Shown: positions 11,906 to 24,100, counted from the first letter of the stretch. The stretch: DNA of 64,000 nucleotides from Cephalotrichum gorgonifer (GCA_900312665.1 ONZQ02000018.1:272264-336263); one strand, 5' to 3'. Numbers and translations are program-made. The notes: generated by a model from the letters alone, not told the origin.

Positions 11906-13446
11906 ATGCATATCTTTTCTTTACTACTTGTCGCTGCGCAAGCGGTGGTCCTCATCGATGCCGCCCCTGACCCACCTGGTTCCATCAAGTGGACCTTGCA
12001 CAGGTCCTGCTGTAAGTCATTACCCTGTCCAGGGCATAGATATCTTTGCGCTCCCACTACTCCTCCAAATGGCTAGCCCCGTCGACTCTGGAAGGCAGAA
12101 CGCGTATGGATACGGATACTGACAGACTCATAGACAGGAACCAGGACAACACGGCTGATGACAACGAGATGGCCGACGCTATGGTATCAACCATGGCGAC
12201 CGTGATGGCCTGGGCCAGTAGAGGTGCTGAGATGCTGGACTCATCCCTTAATCCACTGTCCATCAAGGGCAGGACTACCAAGAGGGCCATGGAATCTTTG
12301 ATTGACATAGGCGACTACAAGACCCAAGCCGAGGATATACGGAGTGAGTTGTATCCCCCTTTTGCGTTCTTGCTTTTCCAAAAAAAAAATAGTCCCCTGG
12401 TGATGGCTGTTTTGTAGGGAACGGTCCCGAAGTGTATGAGAGAACAAGAGTTAACCGTTATTTCTTCTCTTTCTTCTTTAGATCGGTTTAGGCAGATTGC
12501 AACCCTGGAGGGTCCCATTGGAAAAGGCGACAGTGGAACTGCGAGATATGACGGGTCCACCGCGTGGACGGACTTGGGCGGCAACAATCAACACTACTGG
12601 GATTTTGTGAGTTCCTCCATGCATCCGCAATAGATGCTCTGTACCGGCTACGGACACGGTCACCAAAAAAAAGGAACATCTTACTGACCTCACCGACATG
12701 TATAGTTGCTCGTCTGCCGGCCAGATCTCGGGACAACACAGACAATTGACGGCCTCCAGACCGTCCCATTCGATAATATTCGCCAGTACAGGCTTTTCCC
12801 AAATGCTCCTCTCCAGCAAATTGCGAATGAAGGCAACGGCGCGGACGGCCAGTGGATGGCGCTGACGGGAGGTCGCATCCAAGCGGTCACACAGCGCGAT
12901 CTGACCAACCCGCCCCAGGGCGACCGAGGCAGGATCCCCCAGACCATCAACTTCCACCCCCTCTGGCTCAAGTACCTGAGGGAGAAGAAGTTCGAGGGCT
13001 GGTCGGCGGGCAAGTTCACCCAAGTGACGGCGACGAACGCGCTAGAGGCCTTCCGGGTGCAGAGCGACTTGAAGAACCAGGGTAAGGGCCCTGGTGAGCC
13101 TAAGGTGGACATCCGCCCTATCGACAGCCTGCTGGACGCGTCGCTCGTGAGGAATCTATTCCACGAGGTATGTAGGAAGACAGTCCCCTTCTTNNNNNNN
13201 NNNNNNNNNNNNNATTTCTTTATTCTTCCAGGCCAGCTGACAATTCCCCTTTAGTTGTTCCACTTGGACGCATTCGGAGGCATGCTCGATCAAAACACGG
13301 GCGCTTACGGGTGGGTCAACAACATCAACGATAAGAACCATCAGAACCCGGACTTCTTTGCAATTGTCGCCGCCATTATTGAGCTACTCTTCAGAGACGG
13401 TGATCAGTACAAGGTCACGGCAGAGGGCGAGGTGAAGAAGAAGTAA
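11906..13446 (+). CDS. Secreted M35-like (aspzincin / deuterolysin-type) metallopeptidase
   Basis: Five exons (11906-12011, 12134-12343, 12482-12606, 12706-13167, 13255-13446) give 364 aa. The N-terminus MHIFSLLLVAAQAVVLIDAA is a clear signal peptide, so the product is secreted. Joining exons 4 and 5 forms NLFHELFHLDAFG, an HExxH zinc-binding motif. Downstream, LDQNTGAYGW resembles the Asp- and Tyr-containing segment that follows HExxH in aspzincins (third ligand Asp). In the family these enzymes cleave peptide bonds, some of them next to Lys. The protein has few Cys residues compared with classical deuterolysins. The last intron contains an assembly gap, but both exon edges are present, so the coding sequence appears complete. 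A degraded or pseudo-enzyme form cannot be excluded without alignment. Confidence 0.75.
13194..13213. other. Assembly gap (20 N)
   Basis: Twenty consecutive N bases sit inside the last intron of the M35-like gene. The donor (GTATGT at 13168) and acceptor (TTTAG at 13250-13254) are intact on either side. The true intron length is unknown, because 20 N may be a conventional placeholder. Confidence 0.98.
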
Positions 13447-13989
13447 CAGGCTTTAAGGCTGGGGGTTGGCAGCTTCGTTTGTAGGGAGTGTACCCATGGG
13501 GGGAGAAGAGGAGTTTCCGGTTCTGGTCTTTCGGTCGTGGATGATTGTAAGCTTTATTTATCGGTTCGAGTAAATTCAATCCCATATTATGTATCATACG
13601 TGGATCTTGTAGGAGGGCATCAGCAAGCCGCATTTGTATGTTTTATGACAAACATGTTGCGCCAATTTAGTATGAGTCGGGGAATGACCTTTGGTTTCTA
13701 AAAGCATGACCTCGTGCCTGGGGGTGGCTCCTTACGATTAATGGTGCAGGAAGAAATGGGTTGAATTCAACGGCGACTAAGATAGAATCTAGCATGCAAA
13801 CGACGATGCTTACTGTTACCACAAGTCAATCGTTTAACTCTGGACTTGGTATCGGAACTGCAGACATGGATTGAGGTTCGTGGGCGTCCCATGGCATTAT
13901 GAGCGACGGTTGCAGAATCCCCTAATTACAAGAAGGAAGATATTACACTAGCGACCTTTGCGTCTAGCACTAGCATGCGGCACCCACTT
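13447..13989. other. Convergent 3' intergenic region
   Basis: This stretch lies between the ends of the plus-strand metallopeptidase and the minus-strand six-Cys secreted gene. I see no coding or structural signal beyond probable 3' untranslated sequence. Confidence 0.55.
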
Positions 13990-14503
13990 CTACATTTCAT
14001 CCGAAACACCCTGGGACTCGTATACACAGCGAACCGAACGGGGGAACCACCACTGCTCCACCACAGCGTGACATGCATCGGAGCTGTCCAAAGCCCACTC
14101 AGCCCCAGCACAATCGGGAAGCCTACATTCAAGCCGTTGATTAGTTTCATAACTAGCATGTTCCAGATACCACCATATGGGAACGTACGAATATGCTGTG
14201 CAAGAGAGTCCCCGGCCTGTTAGACGAATGGATCTATCATTTATCTGTCAGCTAACTAGTGCCACAGTCATCAAAATTAACACAAACCATACCCAGCCTT
14301 CGCCGTATCGAAACACGTGTCCACAGTAACGGGATCATATATCTCTTTAAGACAACCATCATCAGGATGGCGGTTTCCCTGAAGGTCTCTGTTAGTATCT
14401 CCGAGTAGGCATGTAGGGATGTAGGGAGGATGCTACGCACAATATCGTCAGCTATGACGGATACAGCAGCCGCGATGAGAGATAATATTTTAGGTAGTTG
14501 CAT
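13990..14503 (-). CDS. Small secreted six-cysteine protein (effector-like), hypothetical
   Basis: This gene is visible only after splicing. Exons 14503-14441, 14378-14293 and 14152-13990 give 103 aa. The N-terminus MQLPKILSLIAAAVSVIA is a good signal peptide. Intron 1 is 62 nt, with donor GTGCGT, branch-like ACTAAC and acceptor TTCAG. Intron 2 is about 140 nt, with donor GTATGG and acceptor GCTAG, and is less certain. The mature part has exactly six Cys, in the contexts DGCLKE, VDTCFD, LECRLP, PDCAGA, DACHAV and VRCVYE, as expected for three disulfides. A TATA box lies about 140 nt upstream. I do not recognise a family. Small size, secretion and even Cys count resemble fungal effector-like or antimicrobial proteins, which is inference only. 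Confidence 0.6.
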
Positions 14504-15269
14504 GTTGAATTACGGGAATGGACGAGAAAGGATATGCGGTACTGTTATGGTTTTGGGAAATGCGTGGTATTCGGGTCTGGAAGAAATAGTTGGAGTGAGG
14601 ATGGAATAAATGGCTAGGACGAGCCGGCACCAGCCCTTTTATATACTAATTCCCAAGCTTACCGGTAATAACGGTGATAGAAGAGGGGTTAAGCCACTTA
14701 GTATGATCTGACAATAAGTAGATGCCCTGTGGTCTGTAGTGACAGCCCGGACACTCACGATAGGCCTGGCAGGAGTTGGTGATGCAGTCAGCCGCGGTGC
14801 TGCCATTGCATTGGCTCGGTCATGTCAGCCGGACTGGCCGAAGCGGTTTTTATCCTGTAGCCGATGCTGCGCTCCACAAGGCATGCATTGGGACGCAAGT
14901 TTCTCATAACGAACCCAAAACACCCAAAAAAAATAGGGCTGCCGTGTGAATTGGAGAGCCACAGCGAGCGCTGGGTGAAGCAAAAGCTCAAAAGCCGGAA
15001 AATATGACTGACGCCCACCCTCACCCAGCGCCGAATGGAACCATCGACAAGAACGAAACTGTGCCGGCTATTGACACGCCTTCTTAGTTGGCAAATCTAT
15101 GGCTGGGAGGGGCGCAAGCGTCGGCACAGCGACGTTGCTGGGCCTCTGTTGTGCGTTCTCCGGAAAGCCCTCTACCGCGCGTCTTCGCTCTACACAAGTG
15201 GCATCACTTTCTGTCGTCCATCAGGCCCGACAGCGAGATTGTCGGAGGTGACCCGCTTAAACTCGATCA
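14504..15269. other. Intergenic region
   Basis: Apart from the TATA box near 14640, nothing is recognisable. Short ORFs on both strands lack signal peptides or motifs. The right part is probably the 3' untranslated region of the membrane protein gene. Confidence 0.5.
14635..14646 (-). promoter_or_regulatory. Putative TATA box of the six-Cys secreted gene
   Basis: The minus strand reads TATATAAAAGGG, a near-consensus TATA element, about 135 nt before the ATG at 14503. It supports the small spliced gene being real. Confidence 0.5.
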
Positions 15270-16026
15270 TCACCACTTCTCCCACCATCTCCTTTCATCA
15301 TCGCCGCCGCCAACGAGTATATCACCCCCTGAAGTGATGGCTAGCGGATGAGGCTGAAGAGCAGGCGCCTGAGAAGGCTCCTCCCCGCCGGCCACCGTGT
15401 CATCCTTCCCTTCACCAGAACTAGGCTCCCCATTTTGGGCCCCCGACTTGGTCTTTCTGTTGGCATTGCGGGACTTCCTCGTGTAATCTGGTCTGGCCGC
15501 TTGAATCTCCTCAAAATCCCCGGTAATCAAGGCCCTGACAGGGATGTGCAGGGAGCTACTCGGCGGAGCCAGACGTAACTTGTGATACCGGTAACTGTTG
15601 AAGCCAAGCACTCCGTATATTATAGCCCTAATAATACGATATTAGCGATGACAAGGCACTCTGGTACTCGGATACTTACAGGTTGAGCGAGTGGACAACG
15701 ATTAAGTAGACACGCGGCCTGGCCATCACATATGCGATGAGCAGCCCCGTCATGACTGTTGCCTGGATGAGACTCGAGGCAAAGGCTATGCGTATTTGGC
15801 TAAGATTGCTTCTCTCATCGCTAGGATTTAAGAAGACTATAACGAAGCAAGCAACAACTGTGAACAGGATCACAATCACGATGCTAGAGGTGACGTTGTC
15901 CCAGGGACTGCGGGCTAGCTCATAAATGAGAAGGATGATGTGTGCGATCATAAGTAACAAGCGGCTCAGAAAGAAGATAATGCCACCAAAGATGACTGCG
16001 GGGCCGCCAGGTAGATAGGAGGTCAT
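15270..16026 (-). CDS. Hypothetical four-helix membrane protein
   Basis: Two exons (16026-15680 and 15627-15270) join in frame to give 234 aa. Four hydrophobic segments are evident: GGPAVIFGGIIFFLSRLLLM continuing into HIILLIY; SIVIVILFTVVACFVIVFL; AFASSLIQATVMTGLLIAYV; and VYLIVVHSLNLAIIYGVLGF, the last spanning the splice junction. The C-terminal 90 residues are hydrophilic, rich in Gly, Ser, Glu and Lys, and probably cytosolic. The intron is 52 nt with a GTAAGT donor and a TTATTAG acceptor. No family is recognised. The layout (four helices and a polar tail) suits small fungal plasma or vacuolar membrane proteins of unknown role. Confidence 0.6.
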
Positions 16027-17576
16027 GATGAAACAAGCTGCTCCGTAGTCGATGGTGTTTCCTTATCGAATCAGCTGGGACGAAAGGCTTAGGTCACAGA
16101 GTTTGTATGTTGAAAATGAGGTGGCGGCTTACTTCTTGTGCCTTGCGAGCAAGCTACGGATTGTTTCCCCGTCGGGGCGATGTCGCTAGAGAAAATGTGG
16201 CGCTCCTCGTCGTGAAGCTGGGTTGGTTCCAAGCTTTGATCATTATCACGCAGGGATAACCACGTGCATACTGTGATATCCCTCACACCCTGATCTCAAG
16301 TTTCCTAAGAGGAGCCGATTGACGTTCCCGGAAGATCTCTGTCGTGTTTGTTTGGATGTTGGTGAGGGGAATTATTTGTCGATCATGTTGGAATAGCCGC
16401 CGACCTCTCGGGGTATTCCTATATCAGGAACTGGTGCCTGACCCTCTATATAACTATACTGGGGAAGTGAATGACACATAATATGCCCCAAGCTGCATAT
16501 GGCGGTGCAGGGGTTTGAGCTAACCGCTTACATGGATTCCGTTCCCCTCATCTGTTATATATCCCGTCTGGTATCCTTGCATGCTCCATGGCAAGGTCGT
16601 TTCCAATATGGTTTCTCGCTCGCAACCCAATGGATATCTATATAACGCACTCCAAAAATTTTAACAAAGAGCGCTATCCTCGCGAGGAAAGAGACTGGCT
16701 GTCTGGAAGGGAGATGATCATATACATAATAGCATATAAACATTTCCGTGCAGGCTCGGACACAGTCCGGACCATCGTTACTAGTAGACGATGGATCCAG
16801 GGGTTAGATCCAGGGCCGTGATTTTAAGGACGGCCTGGTGGTTACTGGGTCGAGGCACCCGGTGTCAGTCACGAGCCATATATAGCTTTCTTCTGCAGGT
16901 GCACCCGAACGATTATTAACGATACGAAGAGCAGACCCCAATTCAGTTTCACGAACGTCGGATAAGGGGACGAGCGAGTAGAATACCATCGGGCAGGTCA
17001 AACCAACAGGCCACGCATGGGGGTCATTTTGTGGCGATGGGTTAATGGGTGCGCGAAGGCGGTCCGTAAAGTACCTCTAGCAAGCTCTGCAGGGAACCTT
17101 GTATCAAATTCCGGTTCGCTGCGCCTCCACGCGAGGGAGCTCGATGCCGCGTAGCTATTGAGGTGGGGCAGGGTGGAAAGTCCGATTCGACCTGGCACGG
17201 CAGCTCGGTGGAACCGGCCCAGGGGCCAGGGACCCCCCCCCTTGACTTACATCATCAATTCCTTGTTCTTTTTGTACTTAAGGTTAGAGAGGGGCATATT
17301 TTTCAGGGAAATAGTTGATCAAGGAATATATGATATCTTTTATTTGAAAGCCTGATTGTTTGGCTTGTACGTGAACCCGGGACGGCAGCTCCGGTTCTGA
17401 GGATGTGATCTACTGGAAGACCTGCGACTCTAATGATACCGAGAGCCTCCCCCTTTGTTTGACGACTCAAGAGCTGTGTGGATTATTGATCAACTATACA
17501 GAGACTCGGATCCCGAGTCTCAATGCTGAGGCTCTACTGGTTCACCTGTTCAGTATAGGCGGCCACCTGCGAGTAG

Positions 17577-17601
17577 GTGTAAGCTCGTCCCGAGCTTACA
17601 C
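17577..17601. repeat. Perfect 11-bp inverted repeat with 3-nt loop
   Basis: GTGTAAGCTCG is followed by TCC and then its exact reverse complement CGAGCTTACAC. It can form a short hairpin. There is no gene within 1 kb on either side, so it is not clearly a terminator or operator. Confidence 0.6.
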
Positions 17602-19210
17602 TGTTAGGAAGACCCTATTGGGATCAGAATCCTGATGCTGGGTTTCCCTGCATCACCTCACTATGGCCCCAGATGTGCTCTGGATCTGTGCAAAGAATTG
17701 GAATTTGACCGGTGTAGCCCTCGGAACAAGATTCACACAGTATTCCCTCCAAAGTAATTCCCGCATCCAACTGCCTGATCCTCGTGGGCGTCCATCACCT
17801 TCCGGAACGGGTGTCCTCATGGCTCCGTGTCTCGCCGCACACATGCATCGACTGAAGCAGTGTGGATGCGCGGGTGACGATCCTGGCACCCGTTTCCCAC
17901 CCAGGCGGTAATTAAAAGTCGCCCTGGACGAGATTGGCTCCTTCCCACTTATTCGTGTGTCCGTGGATAAACAAGGTCTCGCTCTCCCCAAGGCGGCCGT
18001 GGCTGGACGATCGCATGATCATCCTTTGCCGTTACTCCCGACCCATCCACTCTTCGGCAACGCCTTCTATTATTACAGTGCCGACCAAAATTAGCTTCAT
18101 GTTCCTTTGACACAAACTTTGGAACAATGACTCGGATTTTATCGACACACGTGGCTGAGCACCGTGAGCGCTACCGTCTGACATACATGTAGTAACCCGG
18201 AAAGCATGAACTGAACGTCACATTACCTACCGTCGAGAGAACAAGGACCAGCCTTCCGCTATTCCGCCGCCAGGGAAGACTTCTTCTGTATCCAGTGTTT
18301 CAGTCGCAATCCTGAGTTGCAGCCTAGTCCCTTAGCTTTCTATGTCCCAGTATTACTACTACGGGACATTTATGATCTCGCGTAGATTCTCATCCGGTGC
18401 GTATTCGATCCCCATTTTTACTCGATACATGTACTCTTCAAAGACTACATGTAGGGTAGACCTCGAGAGCCGTAATGCGCTGCGAAAGAATTCCTTTAAT
18501 AGTTCTGAGACCTTGGGCGCCACGTTCGGGATCATGGGGTCGATCATCAACGCCCCTCTCCTGATTGGGAACTTAGCTACCGGCTGTGGCTGCGAAGCAG
18601 CCGACTGATAAGGCTTGTTTATCTTCACCGCTATTGACGCCCATCCATCCGTAGTAGCTCACCCCGGACCAACCGGCGTGCTGTGGCTTGATTAGTTATT
18701 TTCATGTGACCCCGCTTCTTTAGGGCTGACTTTAGGGTGTTGAAATGACTCCGCGGACATGGGTCCCTGTGGACCGTTGACCGTGGAGATGCCAAGACTC
18801 TCACTCGCGTGGCGTTTTGTACAAACAGCGATCTTAGCCCTTTTGAGGCATACGATCCTAATCGCCGCCTGGGCGGGCCAAGGTTTCTTGTACTTGTGTA
18901 ACCTCCATTGACCAACTTCGACCTTACTTAAACGCATCTCGAAGCATCATGTTAAGCTAGCCACATGCAACCAGACCATTCCAGCTCGTTCGTATTTGAG
19001 GATTGACTCAATATTTTGCCTGATTCAGTCGCTATCACCAGATTCGGTTCTTGGGCCCGGAACTCGTCTGCCGGGCTGGTTGCGAGAATGTCACCGAGTC
19101 CAGGCGAATGTCCCACACGCTGATGATAACTCGACCATGATGGGATGCCGGAATTAACGCGTGATTATTGTGAGGAGGCAGAGAGGAAGTGAACACACTT
19201 TGCTCTCGCA

Positions 19211-19220
19211 CATATATAAG
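19211..19220 (+). promoter_or_regulatory. Putative TATA box of the DUF6923-like gene
   Basis: CATATATAAG lies about 120 nt before the ATG at 19338, followed by a C/T-rich leader typical of strongly expressed fungal genes. Confidence 0.5.
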
Positions 19221-19337
19221 CTTCGTCTTTTCCCGTCTTGGATATCATTCTCCCAGTATCGCCACACTCCCAGAACACCTTGAACACCTATTTATCCATT
19301 CCCTTTGATCTTCAATAATCTCTTACTACCATCAACC

Positions 19338-20174
19338 ATGGTATCCTTCTGGAACTTGCTCCTTCTCGCCACGGCTCCGGCAGCGCTCGGCGCACCTTTG
19401 TTGGACCTCATACCCAATCTATGCGATCTGCTGCACATCCTACCCCTACCCATCCCAGAGTGCCCACCTCCCCCCTGCGACAAGCATGGCTGGTTGATCC
19501 AGGGCGCAGCGCTTATCCGCGTCGACATCGGCGCGCGCAACTATCAGACGGTGGCTACCAGTGTCGGCGGCGGCACAGCCATTAACGGCATTGGTTACAA
19601 CCGCCTGGATAACTTCCTGTACGGATGCCAAGGCACCAACAACCAGATCATCCGGATTGGTCTTGACGGCTCCTCTAGCATCATCGGCACCATCGGGGGC
19701 TCCGTTACCAACAACATCGGCGACATCGACCACGAGGGCTTCTACTGGGCCGCCACCCAAAACGCTGCTACCTGGATCAAGGTCGATCTGCGCCCAGGGT
19801 CGTCGACATACGGCCAAGTGGTAGATAGTGGCACGACCCCCGCGCCTGGACGCGGGATCAGCGACTGGGTACACTTTCCTATTGCCGGGAACTATCTATG
19901 GGCAGTCGGCAGCAACCCGGCGGGTGGCTCGTCGCTCCTCCGCTGGGGATTTAATACCCACTCGTGGGAGATCCTCGCCGATTATCCGGACACCGATAGC
20001 GATTTTGGCGGGGAGTATGGCAGTATCAACGGCACGCTTTGGGCCTCCTCGAACGGGAGTGGACGCATATGGGCCTTTTCCATCTTCGACCTCACTGCGC
20101 CGTATGTCGCTTCTCAGGGTCCTGCGTCCTCGTCCAACGACGGCGCCCGCTGCGTCTCGAACATTTTCGTCTAG
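19338..20174 (+). CDS. Secreted DUF6923-like protein
   Basis: Single-exon secreted protein. I choose the ATG at 19338, which sits in a good context (ATCAACCATGG) and starts a textbook signal peptide, MVSFWNLLLLATAPAALG; an in-frame ATG 11 codons upstream would spoil it. A short Pro-rich, Cys-containing segment (LPIPECPPPPCDKHG) follows. The rest is built of propeller-like repeats: GAALIRVDIGARNYQTVATS, INGIGYNRLDNFLYG, IGDIDHEGFYWAA and GSINGTLWASSNG. The pattern of a ligand-like 'IGYN..DN.LYG' and 'GDID..G.YW' motifs is that of fungal DUF6923 proteins, whose function is unknown. Potential N-glycosylation sites (NGT, NGS) occur near the C-terminus. It is not obviously related to its neighbours. 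Confidence 0.75.
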   Translation: MVSFWNLLLLATAPAALGAPLLDLIPNLCDLLHILPLPIPECPPPPCDKHGWLIQGAALIRVDIGARNYQTVATSVGGGTAINGIGYNRLDNFLYGCQGTNNQIIRIGLDGSSSIIGTIGGSVTNNIGDIDHEGFYWAATQNAATWIKVDLRPGSSTYGQVVDSGTTPAPGRGISDWVHFPIAGNYLWAVGSNPAGGSSLLRWGFNTHSWEILADYPDTDSDFGGEYGSINGTLWASSNGSGRIWAFSIFDLTAPYVASQGPASSSNDGARCVSNIFV

Positions 20175-21111
20175 AACGAGCAAGGTTTTGTTCTCGTCGG
20201 GATAGGAAGGACGTCTGTGACGGGGACTGTGGGGGCCAGACCGAGGTTAAGATCCGGAATAGGGTGCCCTGGGGTCAATAGTGTACTGGTTTACTGAACA
20301 TTTCTCTGTCCTTCCCTTACCAGGTGGCTGTTAGCTCGATAACAAGGTCAATAATGAGAGAAGGTGCTTGCTTGTTACCTAATATACGAAGTATTTGCGT
20401 CTAATAATTCTTTCCACAGCTGAATGAAAATACTCTTAAAGCTTTCACACTATTGGATAGAACGTTGGAGAAACGAAGAAATTGCTGGTAGAGCAGCGAA
20501 GATATGGCTCAAGGTCTCACGTGTTTGTTACATGAGGTGTGTCTAACTAAAAGGGAAATTCCGCTGCCTGTGTAGCTAAAAGCGTAGTTGGAAATTCTGC
20601 CCCTATAATCATATGTAACAGCCCGAACAGCTGCAGCCGGGGAGGAGGGGAGGGGCATGCAGAATTGGGCCACATAATATTGGGAGAGGTTCAACAATAG
20701 GGATGAGGGCTAATGCCTTTTCTAGAACGAATTGGATTTGGGGTTGTCTTAGTATAGGATAACCAAGGCGAAAGATTTGCGATTGATACATGCATACGTG
20801 TGAAACTACCAGGTCGGCGGAAAGGAAACATAAATTACATATAAGATGGCATCCTGTCATCCCTGTGACTCTAGGGGCGGTGAGACGAAGTTGTTTGAAT
20901 CGCTAGAAGAAGTGCGGATATCATCATAAACTATTGACAGAATAGCAGGCTTGGAAAGAACTCATAACAAAGGAAATTTGACATCATAACGAGTGACAAC
21001 TAGAGGAGAGAGAGAAACTCCAAACACCCAACGCCTCGCTTCGCTTCCCAAACGCTCAAAATAATAATAGCAATCATAATCATAAACACACTCACACCTC
21101 ACCCGTCCCAA
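20175..21111. other. 3' intergenic region before the NRPS end
   Basis: This convergent region lies between the DUF6923-like gene and the NRPS stop codon. It is AT-rich with short ORFs only. No coding signal is supported. Confidence 0.6.
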
Positions 21112-24100
21112 CTACCACTGCACCGACCTCTTCCTCCTCTGCCTCCCACTAAACTCCGACGTGGTCCTGGACCTCCCCGCCGAGCTCAGCGCCGGCGAGC
21201 TCGAATTGACCGAGCTCTTCACCTTATCCGACCAGCTCGCCTGGCTCGGCATGTCCCAATAGCTCCCCTCCCTCGACCCCCCGTACTTCATGCTCGACCT
21301 CCTCCGCGCGAAGCTCTTCCTCGGCGCGACGGGGTTGATCTGCGGGGACCCAGACATTGGCGACGTAGTCGCCGAGCTGCCCCGGCTGCTGCTGCTCCTG
21401 GAGCCCCCTGATTTGTTGTCGTGCACCCAGAAGCTCTTCTTCGGCGCACTATCCCGAGACGTCCCGTTCCGGTCGGCGAGGACCCGTGCCGTGAGCATCA
21501 TCTGCGCCTGCTTCGTCGGGTGCTCAAGTATATCCTCCATGTCCAGCACAATCCCGTGCTCGGCGTACTCCTCCAGGAACCGCACGGGGGCTATCTCGTC
21601 GCCCCAGAGCTCGAAGTAAGGTGTGTCCCAGGGGATGAAGGTGGCGTCGGGCAGTACGCTGTCCCACACACGGTCGACGACGGAAGACTTGATGGGGATG
21701 AGCGGGGCGTGGTCCCTCGCGAGCAGCTCCCAGAGGTGCCTGTCGTTTCCGGAGCCGACGGACGAGAAGACGTTGAGGATTGCGCAGAGCCTATCTAGCA
21801 GGGTCTCTGCGATCTCTGGAGAGACGACGGCGCTGCAGGAACCAATCTCGACGTGGAACGAGTCCGCGTGCGGGGTTGTCTGCACCCAGAGGTCGGACGA
21901 GTCGTACGCCGGGCCGAGCACGCCCATCTCGCACTTGAGGTTGTCGCCCAGCTGGAACTCCTGCGCGCCGTCCCGCCCTAGGTTCTGGTGCTGGAGGACG
22001 GAGCTGAAGCGCGTCCAGTCGGGCCAGTCGGTGCAGTCCTTCACGAGGCGCCTGAAGCCCAGGCTCTCGTGCGACATGGCTGCGAGCTGCTGCTCCTGCA
22101 CGAGGGCGAGGAGGTCGTGGATACTGTCCATCTCGTTGACCTTGACGCGCACGGGGATCATGTTGATGCAGGGACCCGAAATGTCCTCGATGCCGGACAC
22201 GGGGATGTTGCGCCCGAAGATGAGGTTGCCGAAGACGACGTCTCGCTGGCCCGACATCTTGGCGAGGACGACTGCCCACGCCGCCTTGACGAGAGTGGCC
22301 TGCGACATGCCCGCTACGTTGGTGGGGATGGGCGGGAGTCGGCGCCTCCGGATGGTGTCGACGTTGTGCTTGAATGCCGGGCCGGTGTGCTGCACGATCT
22401 CCGACATGGCCGAACCCTCGAGGAGGTTCCCCCAGAAGTTAATTGCCTCCTCTTCCCTCGCGGTTGCGGCGTGGATGAAACTCCCGAACGAGGGCCGCTC
22501 AACGGCCTCAAGGCCTCCGTAACATTTCTCCAAATCCTGGTACAGCAGTGGTAGACTCATGCCGTCGTACTGCGCGTGGGACACCCTCATGACGAGGACG
22601 TAGTGGCCCTGGATGTGCCGCAGTAGCTTGAAGCGCACGATAGACTGCGAGAGGTACGTAGAGCGCTGGGTGTCCTGCTCGACGAGCCACCGGATGAAGC
22701 TATCGTCGGCGCGGTGCTCCCTCCCGTACCGCTGGAACTCGATCTGGTACGACCGGAGCACGACCTGCATGACCTGGCTCCCGATGGTGGTGAAGAGCGT
22801 TCGGAGGATGGGGTTCGACGCCACCATCTTCCGGCACGCCTGCTCGAGCCTGAACGTGTCGAGGTCGCCGTGGAACCGGAAGAGGAAGTAGTTGGTGTTC
22901 CCCCGGCTCCTCATCAGCCCGTGGCTGACCGCCCACGCCTGGTAGTCCGTGGCGGGGTAGACATCCTCGACGTCTCCGGGGAACACCGAGAGCTGTCTGC
23001 ACACGCCGTCCATGACTTCGTTCCGCGGCAGGCCCAGCTGCTCAAGGACCATGTACGGCTGGTACTCTACCACGGGCGTCTCGGTACCACCGGTCGACAC
23101 GGGGACCACGGCACTGGCCTGCGCCGCGAACTCGCACAGGTCCTGGAGGGTCGGGTGGTGGAAGATGTCCGCGACCGTGACCTTGATCTTCTTCTGCTCC
23201 GCCGCTGTGACGAGCCTCATGGCGCCGATGGAGTCGCCGCCGAGGTGGAAGAAGTTGTCCTCGGACTGGATCTCTGCGGCGTCCATGCCCAAGATCTCGG
23301 CCCAAAGACCGCGGATGTCCTGCTCAAGGTCCGGAGTGGGATGGGTGACGTTGACAAATGACCCATCCTTGCTCAGAGTGTCGGCCTTGCTCAGGTTCTG
23401 CGTTGATACCTCCTCGGGAAGATTCTCGATCCGCTCCAGGATATCCACCGGACTCCTCCTCAACGGGCCGAACCCGATCTCCTCCGCCACCTGCTCCATC
23501 TCCATTCCAACTTCCTTAACTGTCATACCCTCCCGACCATAGAACTGCGTCAGCACATGTGCGAACTGCTCCACGATCCTCGTCATCTGCACCCCATCAA
23601 TGAGCTGATCATCGTAGCTGACGGATACCCTCAGACTCCTCTGCGAACTGAGGATAAACTGAATTGACATGGGATAATCCATCGCCACGGCCTCGGGCCC
23701 CTCGATGGGCGTGATGCCAAGCGACGGCTTTGGCTCGGCCTCGGAAGCGTGCGCAATAGTAACCAGGCACGTAAAGTTGCACGCAGCCGCGGCGTCGGGG
23801 CTCAGAAGGCGAATATTCTGTAGACCCGCGTGCTGGTACGGCATCATGTCGATCATGCGCATCTGCATTGCCGACAGAACATCCGAGACCAAGTCGTCCT
23901 CGCCGAACTGGCAACGCACGGGGACCGTCGTAATCAGAGGCCCCTCGACATCCGCCAGGCTATCCTGGGCATCATTCCTCCCACTCAGTGTCTCCCCAAA
24001 CACAACATCGCTGCTCCCCATCTGCTGCGCCATGACCATGGCCCACGCGGTGCGAATCATGGTCGAGACGGTGTATCCCCCACCCTGCGCCGGAATCGCC

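Larger units (their letters stand above)
16027..19337. other. Gene-poor 3.3 kb stretch
   Basis: No ORF above about 110 codons and no recognisable domain is present. Overlapping ORFs of about 90 codons on both strands at 18342-18628 cannot be assigned. A perfect 11-bp inverted repeat lies at 17577-17601, and a run of C occurs near 17230. No transposase, reverse transcriptase or terminal repeats were seen. The right end holds the promoter of the DUF6923-like gene. Confidence 0.5.

Noticed and set aside
18342..18628. Overlapping ORFs of about 90 codons on both strands
   Set aside because: Neither has a recognisable motif, signal peptide or splice partner, and they exclude each other. Evidence is too weak for a gene.
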